Source of the DNA: Mycobacterium heckeshornense
Lineage (GTDB): Bacteria > Actinomycetota > Actinomycetes > Mycobacteriales > Mycobacteriaceae
NCBI RefSeq assembly: GCF_016592155.1
Contig: NZ_AP024237.1
Coordinates: 806,001-870,000 of the forward strand
Direction: 5' to 3'
DNA length: 64,000 bases
In this document: piece by piece, positions 16,622-25,149 of the stretch
How the letters are laid out: each line of letters begins with the position of its first letter
Numbering within the stretch: the stretch's first letter is position 1
Made by a program: the position numbers and the translations under genes
The notes under the pieces: model-generated
Databases searched by the model: none
What the model saw: the letters and a program-made list of their open reading frames with translations, nothing else
What the model was told of the DNA's origin: nothing

Positions 16622-18772
16622 TTACTTTGGTGCCGGTTCGCGCGGCAGGCCCAGGATGCGCTCGGCGATGAGGTTTCGCAAGATCTCGCTGGTGCCACCG
16701 GCGATGGTCAAGCAGCGGCTGAACAGGTAGTCGTGCACCACTTGACATTCACCGCCAAGCAGTACGGCAGGTCCAGCGATGCGCAGTGCCAATTCGGCGA
16801 CACGCTGAGCGTGTTCGGCTCCAAAGAGCTTGGCGATGTTACCTTCGAAACCCGGCCCGGCCGCGAAGACCGCCCGGGCCGCCTGCCGAAGGTTCAGCGC
16901 CGCGAGGGCATATGCCTCAATGAGCAGCGCGCCGACCTCGCGGGCTAGTCCGATGTCATCGGCGTTGTGGCGCAATAGTATGTCGAGCAAGCGATCGGCT
17001 TGGAGCGTCACCGAGCCGCCACCGATCGACACTCGTTCATTGCCGAACGTCGCCATTGCAACAGCCCAGCCAGCGTTGACCTCGCCCACCACGTCTGAGT
17101 CGGGAACGAACACCTCGTTGAGAAACACCTCGTTGAACAACGCTTCACCGGTGATCTCCCTGAGCGGGCGGATCTCTACGGCGGGATTGTCGAGATCGAT
17201 GATCATCGCCGTGATCCCTTTATGTTTGGATGCATCGGGGTCCGTCCGCACAGTGGCCAGGCCCCGCTGACAGTTTGCAGCGTCGCTGGTCCAAACCTTC
17301 TGCCCGGTGACCAGCCAGCCGCCGTCGACCGGCTGCGCCTTGGTGGCGACCGCCGCCGCATCCGAACCCGCGCCGGGCTCACTGAACAGCTGACACCAGC
17401 GGATCTCACCTTCAAGGCTGGGCCAGATCAGTCGCTCGATCTGCTCGGCGCTGCCGTGCTGGAGTAGCGTCGGCACTACCCATTCGCCAAGCCCGAGGCT
17501 CGGCTTGTCGAGGCCAACTAACTCTTGTTCGATGACGAGTTGCTCGACGGGATCGGCGTCTCGACCGTAGGGCTTGGGCCAGTGCGGTTGAAGGTAACCG
17601 CTGCGCGCCCAAATCCTTCGTTGCTGCTGCGGGTCGGCCCTCTCGAGTTCGGCACGGAAATCCCTTGCAGCCTGCCGGTATTGGTCGGCGACTGCGGGCA
17701 ATTCCACTGCATGGGAACGGCGCGCGCCACTGCGTTGCAACTCGACGACTTTGTTGCGCAATACATCTGGCCCACCGGCGAAGGCCAGCAGCACTGTCGC
17801 GCGCCGAATGTACAGGTGCGCGTCATGTTCCCAGGTATAGCCGATACCGCCGTGCACCTGGACGTTGTTCAGCGCGACCCGCTGGTACGCCGGTAGCACG
17901 TGCCCAGCTGCCATCGTCACGGCTAGCTCAGCCTCTGGGTCGCGAGACCGCGCGGCATCCCAGGCGGCGGCCACCGCGAGTTCGGTATCCATCAGCATGT
18001 TCGCGCAGTGATGCTTGATGGCCTGAAATGACCCGATGGGCCTACCGAACTGCTCGCGGGCGCCGCTATACACCTTTGCCATCTCGGTACAGGCGCCCAG
18101 TCCGCCCACTGCCTCGGCCGTGGCGAGCAGCCGCAGGATCCGCGTGGCATCGCCAGCTGTGTTCGCAAACACGTCGGCGACCGGCGCTGACGACAGCTTG
18201 AGGACCGCAACGGCTCGCACCAGCTGATCAACGGAGTCCGTGCGGCGCGCAGCTACAGCGTCTCCGTTCTCGACGAGTACCATGTCGTTGCCTGCCGGGA
18301 CGAGGAAGAGGTCAGCCGCCGGCTCTGCCAGTGCGGCAATCGCTTCCGCAGCAATTGTCGAACCTGTCAGGACCGCACCGCCGTTCGTGGCGATTCCTGC
18401 GACGACGTCACCGGAGACGAGCTGCGGGAGCCAGCGCTCTCGTTGCTCGTCGGTGCCGGACAGGGCAATCAGCGCAGAGACCGCGACCGTCGGCAGGAGC
18501 GGCCCACCGATCGCCGCTCGACCCAATTGCTCCAACACGATGGTCAGCTCCGGCAATCCATAACCCTGACCACCGAACTGCTCGTCGACGTGCAGGCCAA
18601 GCCAGCCGGCTGCGACGATATCCTTCCAAAGCGGGTCGTCGAGCCACCAGCGCCCCGCAAGGTCTCCGTCGAGCAGAATACGACGCGCCGCGGCCGTACC
18701 GCCGTGACGCGCCACTAGCAACCGCGCGACCTCGGCCAGTGCGAGATGGTCTTCGGTTATCCCCAATGGCAT
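16622..18772 (-). CDS. Fused double acyl-CoA dehydrogenase (FadE34-like)
   Basis: The product is 716 residues, twice the ACAD length. The first unit (about 1-345) ends with VQVHGGIGYTWEHDAHLYIR. The second (about 365-716) has FSEPGAGSDAAAVATKAQ, GQKVWTSDA and AGGTSEILRNLIAERILGLP. In M. tuberculosis FadE34 has the same one-chain arrangement and acts on steroid side-chain CoA esters, where other ChsE enzymes use two subunits. The Glu in TWEHDAH of the first half is the likely base; the second half has AGGTSE where MCAD has its Glu. It lies 13 bp upstream of the thiolase-like gene, consistent with sequential beta-oxidation steps on a bulky substrate. Confidence 0.9.
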   Translation of the reverse strand: MPLGITEDHLALAEVARLLVARHGGTAAARRILLDGDLAGRWWLDDPLWKDIVAAGWLGLHVDEQFGGQGYGLPELTIVLEQLGRAAIGGPLLPTVAVSALIALSGTDEQRERWLPQLVSGDVVAGIATNGGAVLTGSTIAAEAIAALAEPAADLFLVPAGNDMVLVENGDAVAARRTDSVDQLVRAVAVLKLSSAPVADVFANTAGDATRILRLLATAEAVGGLGACTEMAKVYSGAREQFGRPIGSFQAIKHHCANMLMDTELAVAAAWDAARSRDPEAELAVTMAAGHVLPAYQRVALNNVQVHGGIGYTWEHDAHLYIRRATVLLAFAGGPDVLRNKVVELQRSGARRSHAVELPAVADQYRQAARDFRAELERADPQQQRRIWARSGYLQPHWPKPYGRDADPVEQLVIEQELVGLDKPSLGLGEWVVPTLLQHGSAEQIERLIWPSLEGEIRWCQLFSEPGAGSDAAAVATKAQPVDGGWLVTGQKVWTSDAANCQRGLATVRTDPDASKHKGITAMIIDLDNPAVEIRPLREITGEALFNEVFLNEVFVPDSDVVGEVNAGWAVAMATFGNERVSIGGGSVTLQADRLLDILLRHNADDIGLAREVGALLIEAYALAALNLRQAARAVFAAGPGFEGNIAKLFGAEHAQRVAELALRIAGPAVLLGGECQVVHDYLFSRCLTIAGGTSEILRNLIAERILGLPREPAPK

Positions 18773-18791
18773 TGGCTGGACTCCGTTCTGG

Positions 18792-19397
18792 TCACCACGG
18801 GTTGCCGAAGCGGTCGCGGAAAGTCATTGACGTCGCAGGCCGACGCCGTGGCGGGGACAGTTTCTTTGCCGGACGACCGAGGTAAACGGCCGCCATTGGA
18901 AGCATTGTGTTCGGCAGCGCCAGCTGTTCTCGCACGCGGTCGATACCGAATGTCGTAAGACCCGTGGTGAGGCACGAGCCGTAACCGAGGTCGGCGGCCG
19001 CCAGTAACAGGTTCTGCACGGCAGGGTAGATCGAAGCCGGCGCATAGATCTCTTCGACTCGCGACAGATCGGCACAGACCACTACAACTACCGGCGCCGC
19101 GGCGAGACCGCCGCTAAACCCTTGGTCGAGGTCGGCGAATAGAGTTTCGTCACTTAACTTCCCGCGGATGAAGTCCTTCCCGCCTGCGTTCCATGTTTCC
19201 GTCCACCAGTCCGCCAGGCGCGCCCTGATCCGCTCGTCGGTAACTACGACGAACGCCCACGGTTGGGTGTTCTCGGCGCTCGGCGCATGTACCGCCGCGT
19301 CCAGTATCTGCTCGATGTGGGAGTCAGGAACCTTGCCGACTGGGTCGAATCGTCGGCACGCTCGCTGCGCAAGTATGACTTGGAGTAGCTCAGCCAT
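18792..19397 (-). CDS. Nitroreductase-family flavoprotein
   Basis: The product is 201 residues. RRFDPVGKVPDSHIEQILDA, HAPSAENTQPWAFVVV and the C-terminal YLGRPAKK are standard nitroreductase-family signatures for FMN binding (Arg pair, Ser-x-x-N-x-Q-P-W). The family reduces nitro, quinone or enone groups, or takes part in flavin chemistry, using NAD(P)H or F420. It overlaps the EthD-like gene upstream by 8 bp and is followed 19 bp later by the fused FadE, so it lies in one leftward operon under dyad site 5. An enoate or quinone reduction in the pathway is possible. Confidence 0.87.
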   Translation of the reverse strand: MAELLQVILAQRACRRFDPVGKVPDSHIEQILDAAVHAPSAENTQPWAFVVVTDERIRARLADWWTETWNAGGKDFIRGKLSDETLFADLDQGFSGGLAAAPVVVVVCADLSRVEEIYAPASIYPAVQNLLLAAADLGYGSCLTTGLTTFGIDRVREQLALPNTMLPMAAVYLGRPAKKLSPPRRRPATSMTFRDRFGNPW

Positions 19398-19767
19398 TAT
19401 GGTCTGCTAGGCGGCGTTCGCCACGCGGCGTCCAACCAGTCAGCGAGATCGTGCTCAAGTCCAGGGTCTCGCCCAGGGTCAACTTGCCATTCATGACCCG
19501 TGCCAGGAATTCCTTCATCACCGCGTCGGGGTCTCGGTCAAGTTCGTAGACCACCAGGTAGCGGTGGGTCGGCGGAGGCAGTTGCGCGGGAAGGTCGTCG
19601 TCCTCGGGTACCGTGACCTCCGCGAGATCGTAACGCTGCGCGGCAATTACGCCGGGAACGTCGAGAACTTCCGGCACGTGCTTTGTGTCGTACCACTCGT
19701 TGAAAGCATCGTCTTGGTCCTCAATCGGATTTGTCAACACGAGGAACAGGTTTTTCGCCACCGGCAC
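19390..19767 (-). CDS. EthD-like / dimeric alpha-beta barrel protein
   Basis: The product is 125 residues. KNLFLVLTNPIEDQDDAFNE and WYDTKHVPEVLDVPGVIAAQ are the first strand, helix and substrate loop of a ferredoxin-like dimeric barrel, as in EthD and related proteins. RYLVVYELDRDPDAVMKEF forms the third strand and second helix. Members bind small hydrophobic molecules or support oxygenases and cyclases. A paralog with YNSWYDEIHLPQL is at 36581 in the mutase cluster. It is the first gene of the leftward operon, starting ~45 bp from dyad site 5. Confidence 0.72.
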   Translation of the reverse strand: MPVAKNLFLVLTNPIEDQDDAFNEWYDTKHVPEVLDVPGVIAAQRYDLAEVTVPEDDDLPAQLPPPTHRYLVVYELDRDPDAVMKEFLARVMNGKLTLGETLDLSTISLTGWTPRGERRLADHNG

Positions 19768-19811
19768 CCCTTTCCGCCAGGGCCCTCTCGAGGGCTATTA
19801 CGAACCACAAT

Positions 19812-19829
19812 ATGGCAGTCGACTGTCAT
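19812..19829. promoter_or_regulatory. Regulon dyad, site 5 (before 19390-19767)
   Basis: ATGGCAGTCGACTGTCAT fits the consensus. It sits in the 68-bp gap between the EthD-like gene and the upstream 19836 gene. Confidence 0.78.
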
Positions 19830-19835
19830 GGTCAA

Positions 19836-20846
19836 TCAGGCTCCCGCCAAGTTCGAGCGCTCGAGATACGCGTGCCCGACTTCTCCGTCCCACTCGACTC
19901 GTGCCCAGCTGACGGTGTAGGCCCGTGACGCATCCATGACCCCGTACGGCAACCCGTCGGCCATTGAGATCCACAATGACGATCGCACGGTGCCGTGAAT
20001 CGGGAGGTGTCCTACCAATTCCAGCCTGTAGGTTTCGCCAGTGCGCATCAGCACCGCCGGTGGCGGAGCCCGATTGATGTCGACATGACGCAGTGAGCCG
20101 TCCTCAACGACGTATGCGCCCTCCAATGTGACTCGACCGTCCGGGGCCCAATACCGGCACATTCCGAACGCACGGCCGCTCGCCATTACGGCACCGGTGA
20201 TCACATGACCGCCCCACGTGGTGAGCGTGCTGGCGTCGCGGGGGCCGCGGGAATGATCGCGCCAACCGCCTCCGTCGAACTCGGTTATCACGCCGTCAAT
20301 GGCGAGCTGGCCGGTGACCTTCGTCAGTTGCTCGTAATGCTCACGCGCCCAAGATTGTTCGGCCATGCCAGTGCCCGTCTTAGTGGGGGGAGCACCCTCG
20401 GCGTCCCAGACCGGTGTGAGGCACTCGACATCCAGGTCCAGCTGCACGTGGCTCTTCGGACCGTCGGTGATCAAGCCGGTGCGCATCGCCTCATACGAGG
20501 AGCGCACACAGAAACCGTCGAAACTGATATGCCATTTCTGGAACGGCTGCTCGCAACGGAACTCGAGGTTTGCGCCGCCGGGTTGCCGTTCCTGCGGCGT
20601 GCGGTGGTATGCCCACATTGCTAGTACACCGTGCTCTTCCGGAAGTGCGATCAGCACTCGGTCTTCCCACATCTCCCAGATATTTGCCACCGTGCCCAGA
20701 TGTAGCCACAGTCCGATGTCACGTTGCGGATCGTATGAGGTGAACAGCAGGTTCTCGGTCCAGCCGGGGATGTCCGGCGGGGTTCGGACGGTGGCCTCGC
20801 GCGCCTCGGGCAGGCCCGAGGACAGGTCGTTGGTCGCAGCTGTCAT
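19836..20846 (-). CDS. DUF7064/AttH-like beta-barrel protein
   Basis: The product is 336 residues with many aromatic residues and no signal peptide. Segments such as GLWLHLGTVANIWEMWEDRV, FDGGGWRDHSRGPRD and AFGMCRYWAPDGRV resemble the two-domain, calycin-like proteins related to AttH/hydroxyneurosporene synthase (DUF7064/7065) that accompany terpenoid and lipid genes in actinobacteria. The WRDHSRGPRD motif is the most recognisable. The function is not established; isomerase or hydratase activity on a hydrophobic ligand is a family-level guess. It lies 9 bp after the stop of the PEP-utilizer-like gene and is probably cotranscribed with it. Confidence 0.65.
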   Translation of the reverse strand: MTAATNDLSSGLPEAREATVRTPPDIPGWTENLLFTSYDPQRDIGLWLHLGTVANIWEMWEDRVLIALPEEHGVLAMWAYHRTPQERQPGGANLEFRCEQPFQKWHISFDGFCVRSSYEAMRTGLITDGPKSHVQLDLDVECLTPVWDAEGAPPTKTGTGMAEQSWAREHYEQLTKVTGQLAIDGVITEFDGGGWRDHSRGPRDASTLTTWGGHVITGAVMASGRAFGMCRYWAPDGRVTLEGAYVVEDGSLRHVDINRAPPPAVLMRTGETYRLELVGHLPIHGTVRSSLWISMADGLPYGVMDASRAYTVSWARVEWDGEVGHAYLERSNLAGA

Positions 20847-20855
20847 GATGACCCC

Positions 20856-22472
20856 CTAATGCCTGGCCGACTGCCTCAGCACGGCTATCTCGCCCGTCAT
20901 TCCGTCAACACGTACGACGTCTCCGGTGCGCAGCGCCCGAGTGCCGTTACCGGTGCCCACGACACAGGCGATGCCCAACTCACGCGCGACGATCGCACCG
21001 TGGCTCGCGGGGCTGCCGATGTCGGTGACGAGTGCCCCGGCCAGCGAAACCAATGCGGTCCAGCCGGGGTCGACGAACTTGCACACCAATACCTCGCCGT
21101 CTTCGAGGCAATCCTGGGAATCCGCGTCGAGGATGACTCGCACGGTTCCCTCGAAAACCCCGGGGCCAGCGGGTGTTCCGCGTACTGCACTGTTGTCGCC
21201 ACTGGCTCCGTCGGCCATCCGGATCGGGGTCGGCATACCGGTGAACACGTGGGGGATCTCGATATGCCGGTACTCCTCGCGCCGAGCGCGGCGGAAGTCG
21301 ACCAGCTCGCGCACGTTGGTCGGCAGCGGGGCAGTCAGCTCGTCGACGGTCAGATAGAACGTGTCATCCGGCCGGGCGAGGATTCCGGCGGCGGCCAGAT
21401 CTTGTCCCATCGTGCTCGCGGCTGCGCGGCACCCGTCGATGGCGGTCAGGAACGCGGCCTTGGTGAGCTCGACCGAGCGCACCTGAACGCCGGCAAACCT
21501 TAGCAGCCGGCGCAACAGCGACCTCCGAACCGCTGAAAGCCCGGTCAGCAGCTCCTTCTCGGCTCGCTCCCGGGCGGCAACTGCGCGCTTGGCGCGCAAT
21601 AGCGGCCGCTCGTCGTCGGAACGAGCCGCGTGCGACCCTGCCGCGCGCAGCACGGCACTGGGATCCTCCCGCCAGGAATGCCCGATCACGTTTCCCTCGT
21701 TGGGCCCATGGAAGCCGTGCCGCATGAGAAATTCGCCGATCTCTAGCTTGCCGCGGCCCAACGACCACACGTCGTCGGCCAGCGCTGTCTCGATAACTCC
21801 GCCATAGCCGGCCAGCAATGCCGGCACCAGATCGTTGCGGCCCAGCCGCTCGGCGATCGAGGTCACCCGCGACCGCAACGCGTTCAAGATCAGCCGGGTA
21901 CGCACGTGCACGCGCATCGCCGTGCAGAAGCGGGCTGCCGAATCAGCAAGCAACACAGCGGAGTCCGTCCAGTTGCCGGCCAGCACCGTGGATCGCCACC
22001 AACGCATCTGCGCGGCGTGCATCCGGCGAGGCGCCGTGCGTTCGCGGGCCAGCGCGATGGGCGCCTTGACGGCAACGATCGGAAGCCGTGCTGGATCGCT
22101 CTTGGTCGGCGTGGCGTCCGGGCGGACCGAACCCAGCAGGTCGCGTTCGAAGTCGTCGCCGGTCATCCCGGGCAGCAGACCCGCCAACTCCCGGGCACGA
22201 TCGACGTTCATCGCCTGCCTGCCGAAGAAGCATGCCGTGCTCCACTGGTTCGGATCGTTCGGCACCCGTAGGGCGGAGCGGGGCAAAACGCCGAAGTCGT
22301 AGAGGCCGCCGCGCGACGCGAACTCTACCCCGGCACCCCATAGGGCCCAGCACAGCGGCGACAAGATGTCTGGGGTGGCTTCGCCGACATTGGTCAGAGT
22401 CCACAGCCGGTTTGGCTCGCTGGTCCCGCGGATCGGGTCGGTGAGAGGCGCGACACCGCCGACGTTCTTCAT
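20856..22472 (-). CDS. PEP-utilizing-enzyme-like protein: acceptor-type region plus phosphohistidine domain, no ATP-grasp
   Basis: The product is 538 residues from ATG 22472, with AGGAGG just upstream (a longer form from 22502 would start inside dyad site 6). The C-terminus is a swivelling phosphohistidine domain, TDIGSPASHGAIVARELGIA, with the catalytic His. The middle has HGFHGPNEGNVIG then SWREDPSAV, matching the substrate-binding part of rifampicin phosphotransferase/PEP-synthase-like proteins. The N-terminal WTLTNVGEATPDILSPLCW is typical of that middle part. No ATP-grasp is present. It therefore needs a phosphoryl donor; the PPDK-like protein at 9781 in the same operator set is a candidate. 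This recalls phenylphosphate synthase, whose subunits are PEP-synthase fragments. Confidence 0.8.
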   Translation of the reverse strand: MKNVGGVAPLTDPIRGTSEPNRLWTLTNVGEATPDILSPLCWALWGAGVEFASRGGLYDFGVLPRSALRVPNDPNQWSTACFFGRQAMNVDRARELAGLLPGMTGDDFERDLLGSVRPDATPTKSDPARLPIVAVKAPIALARERTAPRRMHAAQMRWWRSTVLAGNWTDSAVLLADSAARFCTAMRVHVRTRLILNALRSRVTSIAERLGRNDLVPALLAGYGGVIETALADDVWSLGRGKLEIGEFLMRHGFHGPNEGNVIGHSWREDPSAVLRAAGSHAARSDDERPLLRAKRAVAARERAEKELLTGLSAVRRSLLRRLLRFAGVQVRSVELTKAAFLTAIDGCRAAASTMGQDLAAAGILARPDDTFYLTVDELTAPLPTNVRELVDFRRARREEYRHIEIPHVFTGMPTPIRMADGASGDNSAVRGTPAGPGVFEGTVRVILDADSQDCLEDGEVLVCKFVDPGWTALVSLAGALVTDIGSPASHGAIVARELGIACVVGTGNGTRALRTGDVVRVDGMTGEIAVLRQSARH

Positions 22473-22484
22473 GGGCCTCCTAAT

Positions 22485-22502
22485 ATGACAGATAACTGCC
22501 AT
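22485..22502. promoter_or_regulatory. Regulon dyad, site 6 (before 20856-22472)
   Basis: ATGACAGATAACTGCCAT fits the consensus with one arm mismatch. It is 12 bp upstream of the leftward start at 22472. Confidence 0.75.
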
Positions 22503-22531
22503 TCTTACCGTACCACCGCACGCTATTGACT

Positions 22532-22549
22532 ATGGCAGCCGACTGCCAT
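22532..22549. promoter_or_regulatory. Regulon dyad, site 7 (before 22630-23550)
   Basis: ATGGCAG-CCGA-CTGCCAT is a dyad 47 bp centre-to-centre from site 6, so the divergent genes have one copy each. Confidence 0.75.
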
Positions 22550-22629
22550 ATGGTTCGGGGTCACACGGCCCCGCGCCGTCTCCCGCGGTAGTGCCGTGCG
22601 CTTCCGGGACGAAACGGAGAGGGCCCGCA

Positions 22630-23550
22630 ATGAGATTCGCCGTCTATCTGCCGAACTGCATGCACGTCGCGGCGATCACCCAACCGTGGGAACACGAGCT
22701 GACCGGTCTTGAGATCGCCGGCGTCGCGAAACGTGCCGAGCAGTTGGGCTACTCGATGGTTTTCCTGCCCGAGCATTTCCTGACCCCGCGCGGACACCTC
22801 GAACTGTCAGGCAACCACTACTTCGACGCCACCACCGCCCAGGCGTTCATCGCGGGCGCCACGTCGACGATCAGGATCGGCTCGATGGTGACGATCTTGC
22901 CGCTGCACAATCCCGTGATCGCCGCCAAGTCCATCGCTACGCTCGACTGGTTCAGCGGGGGCCGGGCACAGGTCACGATCGGAGTCGGCTGGCTCAAGGA
23001 GGAGTACGACGTTATCGGAGTACCTTTCACCAAGCGGGGCCGGATAACTGACGAGTACCTTGCCGCGATGTTCGAGCTTTGGGGCAGCGACAGCCCGAGT
23101 TTTGACGGGGAGTTCGTGAAGTTCAACGATGTGGCCTTTGGGCCCAAACCAATTCAGCAACCTCGCCCGGTGGTATGGATGGGCGGGGATGCGGATGCGG
23201 TGCTGCGCCGGGCCGCGCGGTTCGGCGACGGCTGGGCGCCGTGGCTGACAAAGCCGGACGAACTGCCCGCCAAGATCGACTATCTGCGCTCTCAGCCAGG
23301 TTTTGACGACCGGCCGTTCTCCGTTTTCTATAGCCTGGCTGTGTTGTCCATCGGGGAACAGCACGCGATCGTCGAGGACTCGAGGGCGCACTACGGTCAG
23401 AGTGCTCAGCAGGTGATTGACACCTGCGGCCGGCTTGCCGAACTGGGGGTCACCGACACGTGGGTCAATCCGCCGCCGCTCGACGACTTCAACGCCTACC
23501 TCGACCACATGCAGTGGGTGGCCGAGGAAGTGATTCCCAAAGTAGGCTGA
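22630..23550 (+). CDS. Luciferase-like (LLM class, F420-type) oxidoreductase
   Basis: The product is 306 residues; ATG 22630 follows GAGAGGG. MRFAVYLPNCMHVAAITQPW, AEQLGYSMVFLPEHFLTP, MVTILPLHNPVIAAKSIATL and GVGWLKEEYDVIGVPF define a luciferase-like TIM barrel of the F420-dependent subgroup common in mycobacteria. The reaction may be reduction of an enone or ketone by F420H2, or a flavin monooxygenation; the sequence does not settle this. It is a single-gene unit behind dyad site 7, convergent with the P450 at 23563 (12 bp gap). Confidence 0.9.
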   Translation: MRFAVYLPNCMHVAAITQPWEHELTGLEIAGVAKRAEQLGYSMVFLPEHFLTPRGHLELSGNHYFDATTAQAFIAGATSTIRIGSMVTILPLHNPVIAAKSIATLDWFSGGRAQVTIGVGWLKEEYDVIGVPFTKRGRITDEYLAAMFELWGSDSPSFDGEFVKFNDVAFGPKPIQQPRPVVWMGGDADAVLRRAARFGDGWAPWLTKPDELPAKIDYLRSQPGFDDRPFSVFYSLAVLSIGEQHAIVEDSRAHYGQSAQQVIDTCGRLAELGVTDTWVNPPPLDDFNAYLDHMQWVAEEVIPKVG

Positions 23551-23562
23551 CCGCCTGCGGTG

Positions 23563-24735
23563 TCAGCCGATGACCAGGGGCACCGCGTCCAGGCCAAGGG
23601 TGCCGTTGGGCCACGGAACCCTGGGATCGGCATCCGGGGCCAGTGAGTACTCCGGTATCCGGTTGTGCCACTCCTCGAGAATCAGCCGCAGCTCCAGCCG
23701 CGCGAGGTGCGAGCCCAAGCACCGGTGCGGACCGCGGCCGAACGCGAAGTGCGGCGGACGTTTGTCCAGATGTACCCGTTCTGGTTCTTCATAGACCTGC
23801 GGGTCGCGGTTGGCGCAGCCGTAGCTGACCAGCACGTCGGTGTCCTTGGCCAGCGGACAGCCGGCAACCTCAACGTCCTCGGTGATGACCCGCGGTGCAA
23901 AAGGAACCGGCGGATCGACCCGCAGCTGCTCTTCGATGAAGTACGGAATCAGCGAGTAGTCGTTGGTGATCTTGTTCCGTAACTCGTTGTCGACGGCGAG
24001 TCTCGCGAAGGAGAAGCCAAGGGCAGCGGTGACCGTGTCCAGTCCGGCAAGCACAAAAAGAAAGCACAGACCCAGGATTTCCGCGTCGGTCATGCCGCCT
24101 TCCTCCTTCAGGTCGACTAGCTGCGATAGCAGATCGCCGCCGCCGGAATTGGCGCGCCGCTGTGCGATGTGCTCGCTGAGATAGGTGTAGAGCTGCAAGG
24201 CGTGGTCAAGCACCTCGGGGGTCGGCTCGGCGCTGGCCGGATCGGTGAACTCGAGAATGGAATCCTTCCACTGCACTAGCCGGTCGCGGTCCTCGAGCGG
24301 CAGGCCGAATAGCGTCAGGAACACCTGCGACGGGAACGGGGTGGCCAACTCAGCGACAATGTTGCAGGACCCCTTCACCTTGATAGCGTCGATCAGCTCG
24401 CCGGCCTGCTTGCGAAGCTCCGGCTCTCTCTCGGCCATCTTCTTCGGGCTGAAGAACGGATCCAGCAGGCGGCGGAACCGGGTATGGTCCGGCGGGTCGA
24501 TCGCTATCGGTACCAGCGGCACCGGGCTGCCGAGCCTGTCGAAGGCACGAGCCGACGAGAAGATGCCAGGATGCTTGGCCGCGAAGTCGACCGCTGCGGC
24601 GCTAGCCATCACAACCTGCTGGCGGCCCCGCACGACTTCGCCACGCTGACGCAGTTCCCGCCAGGCACGTGCCCGGTCCTCGTGGAACGGAAGATCGTCA
24701 ACGCTGAAATCAGATTCGGTGGCGCCATCCGTCAT
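23563..24735 (-). CDS. Cytochrome P450
   Basis: The product is 390 residues. It shows I-helix AGLDTVTAALG, ExxR segment EEQLRVDPPVPF and haem loop FGRGPHRCLGSHLAR with Cys at ~339. It is less like the two P450s at 2332 and 13797 (it lacks PPYKWIP and has PLVPIAIDPPDHTRFRRLLD). It hydroxylates an unknown substrate. Dyad site 8 lies 54 bp upstream of the start, placing this gene in the local regulon. Confidence 0.95.
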   Translation of the reverse strand: MTDGATESDFSVDDLPFHEDRARAWRELRQRGEVVRGRQQVVMASAAAVDFAAKHPGIFSSARAFDRLGSPVPLVPIAIDPPDHTRFRRLLDPFFSPKKMAEREPELRKQAGELIDAIKVKGSCNIVAELATPFPSQVFLTLFGLPLEDRDRLVQWKDSILEFTDPASAEPTPEVLDHALQLYTYLSEHIAQRRANSGGGDLLSQLVDLKEEGGMTDAEILGLCFLFVLAGLDTVTAALGFSFARLAVDNELRNKITNDYSLIPYFIEEQLRVDPPVPFAPRVITEDVEVAGCPLAKDTDVLVSYGCANRDPQVYEEPERVHLDKRPPHFAFGRGPHRCLGSHLARLELRLILEEWHNRIPEYSLAPDADPRVPWPNGTLGLDAVPLVIG

Positions 24736-24789
24736 GGTGGAACACGATCCTCTCTATGCAACCGGCCCACACCGCCGTAAGAACCAAAC

Positions 24790-24807
24790 TTGACAGTAGG
24801 CTGTCAA
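24790..24807. promoter_or_regulatory. Regulon dyad, site 8 (before P450 23563-24735)
   Basis: TTGACAGTAGGCTGTCAA has perfect 7-bp arms and fits WTGACAGT-N2-RCTGTCAW. It is 54 bp upstream of the P450 start. Confidence 0.72.
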
Positions 24808-25149
24808 TTCTGAGAATTATCGTCCGGCTGTCGTCTGGTGTCAACGGTCCACCTGCGTGCCAGCTGTGTTTACGGTGTGGCAATGCCCGACGCGGCTCCG
24901 GTGGTGGACCGCTCTGTTGGAAGCGGTCCTGAATCGGTTCAGCGCCAAGCGGTACCAAACGACCACCCGACGAGATCCCTGAGATGCTGGTGCCCGGCCG
25001 CGGACCTTCTTTCAGCAATTCCCACAACGCAATCGGCGCTGTTTCGGCTGGTACAAGTTCATCAACGCTTTCACCGGAGGATGCGACAGCCGGGAGGGGC
25101 TATCGTCGCCCGGCCATCCAGTCGTTGTGCTGCACCGGGAATCCGCCTG
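24808..25149. other. Gap with no gene recognised
   Basis: About 340 bp between the P450 promoter and the end of the AveC-like gene. Open frames cross it on both strands, but none has a recognisable motif, a ribosome site or a start that spares the neighbouring genes. It may hold decayed coding sequence. Confidence 0.5.
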
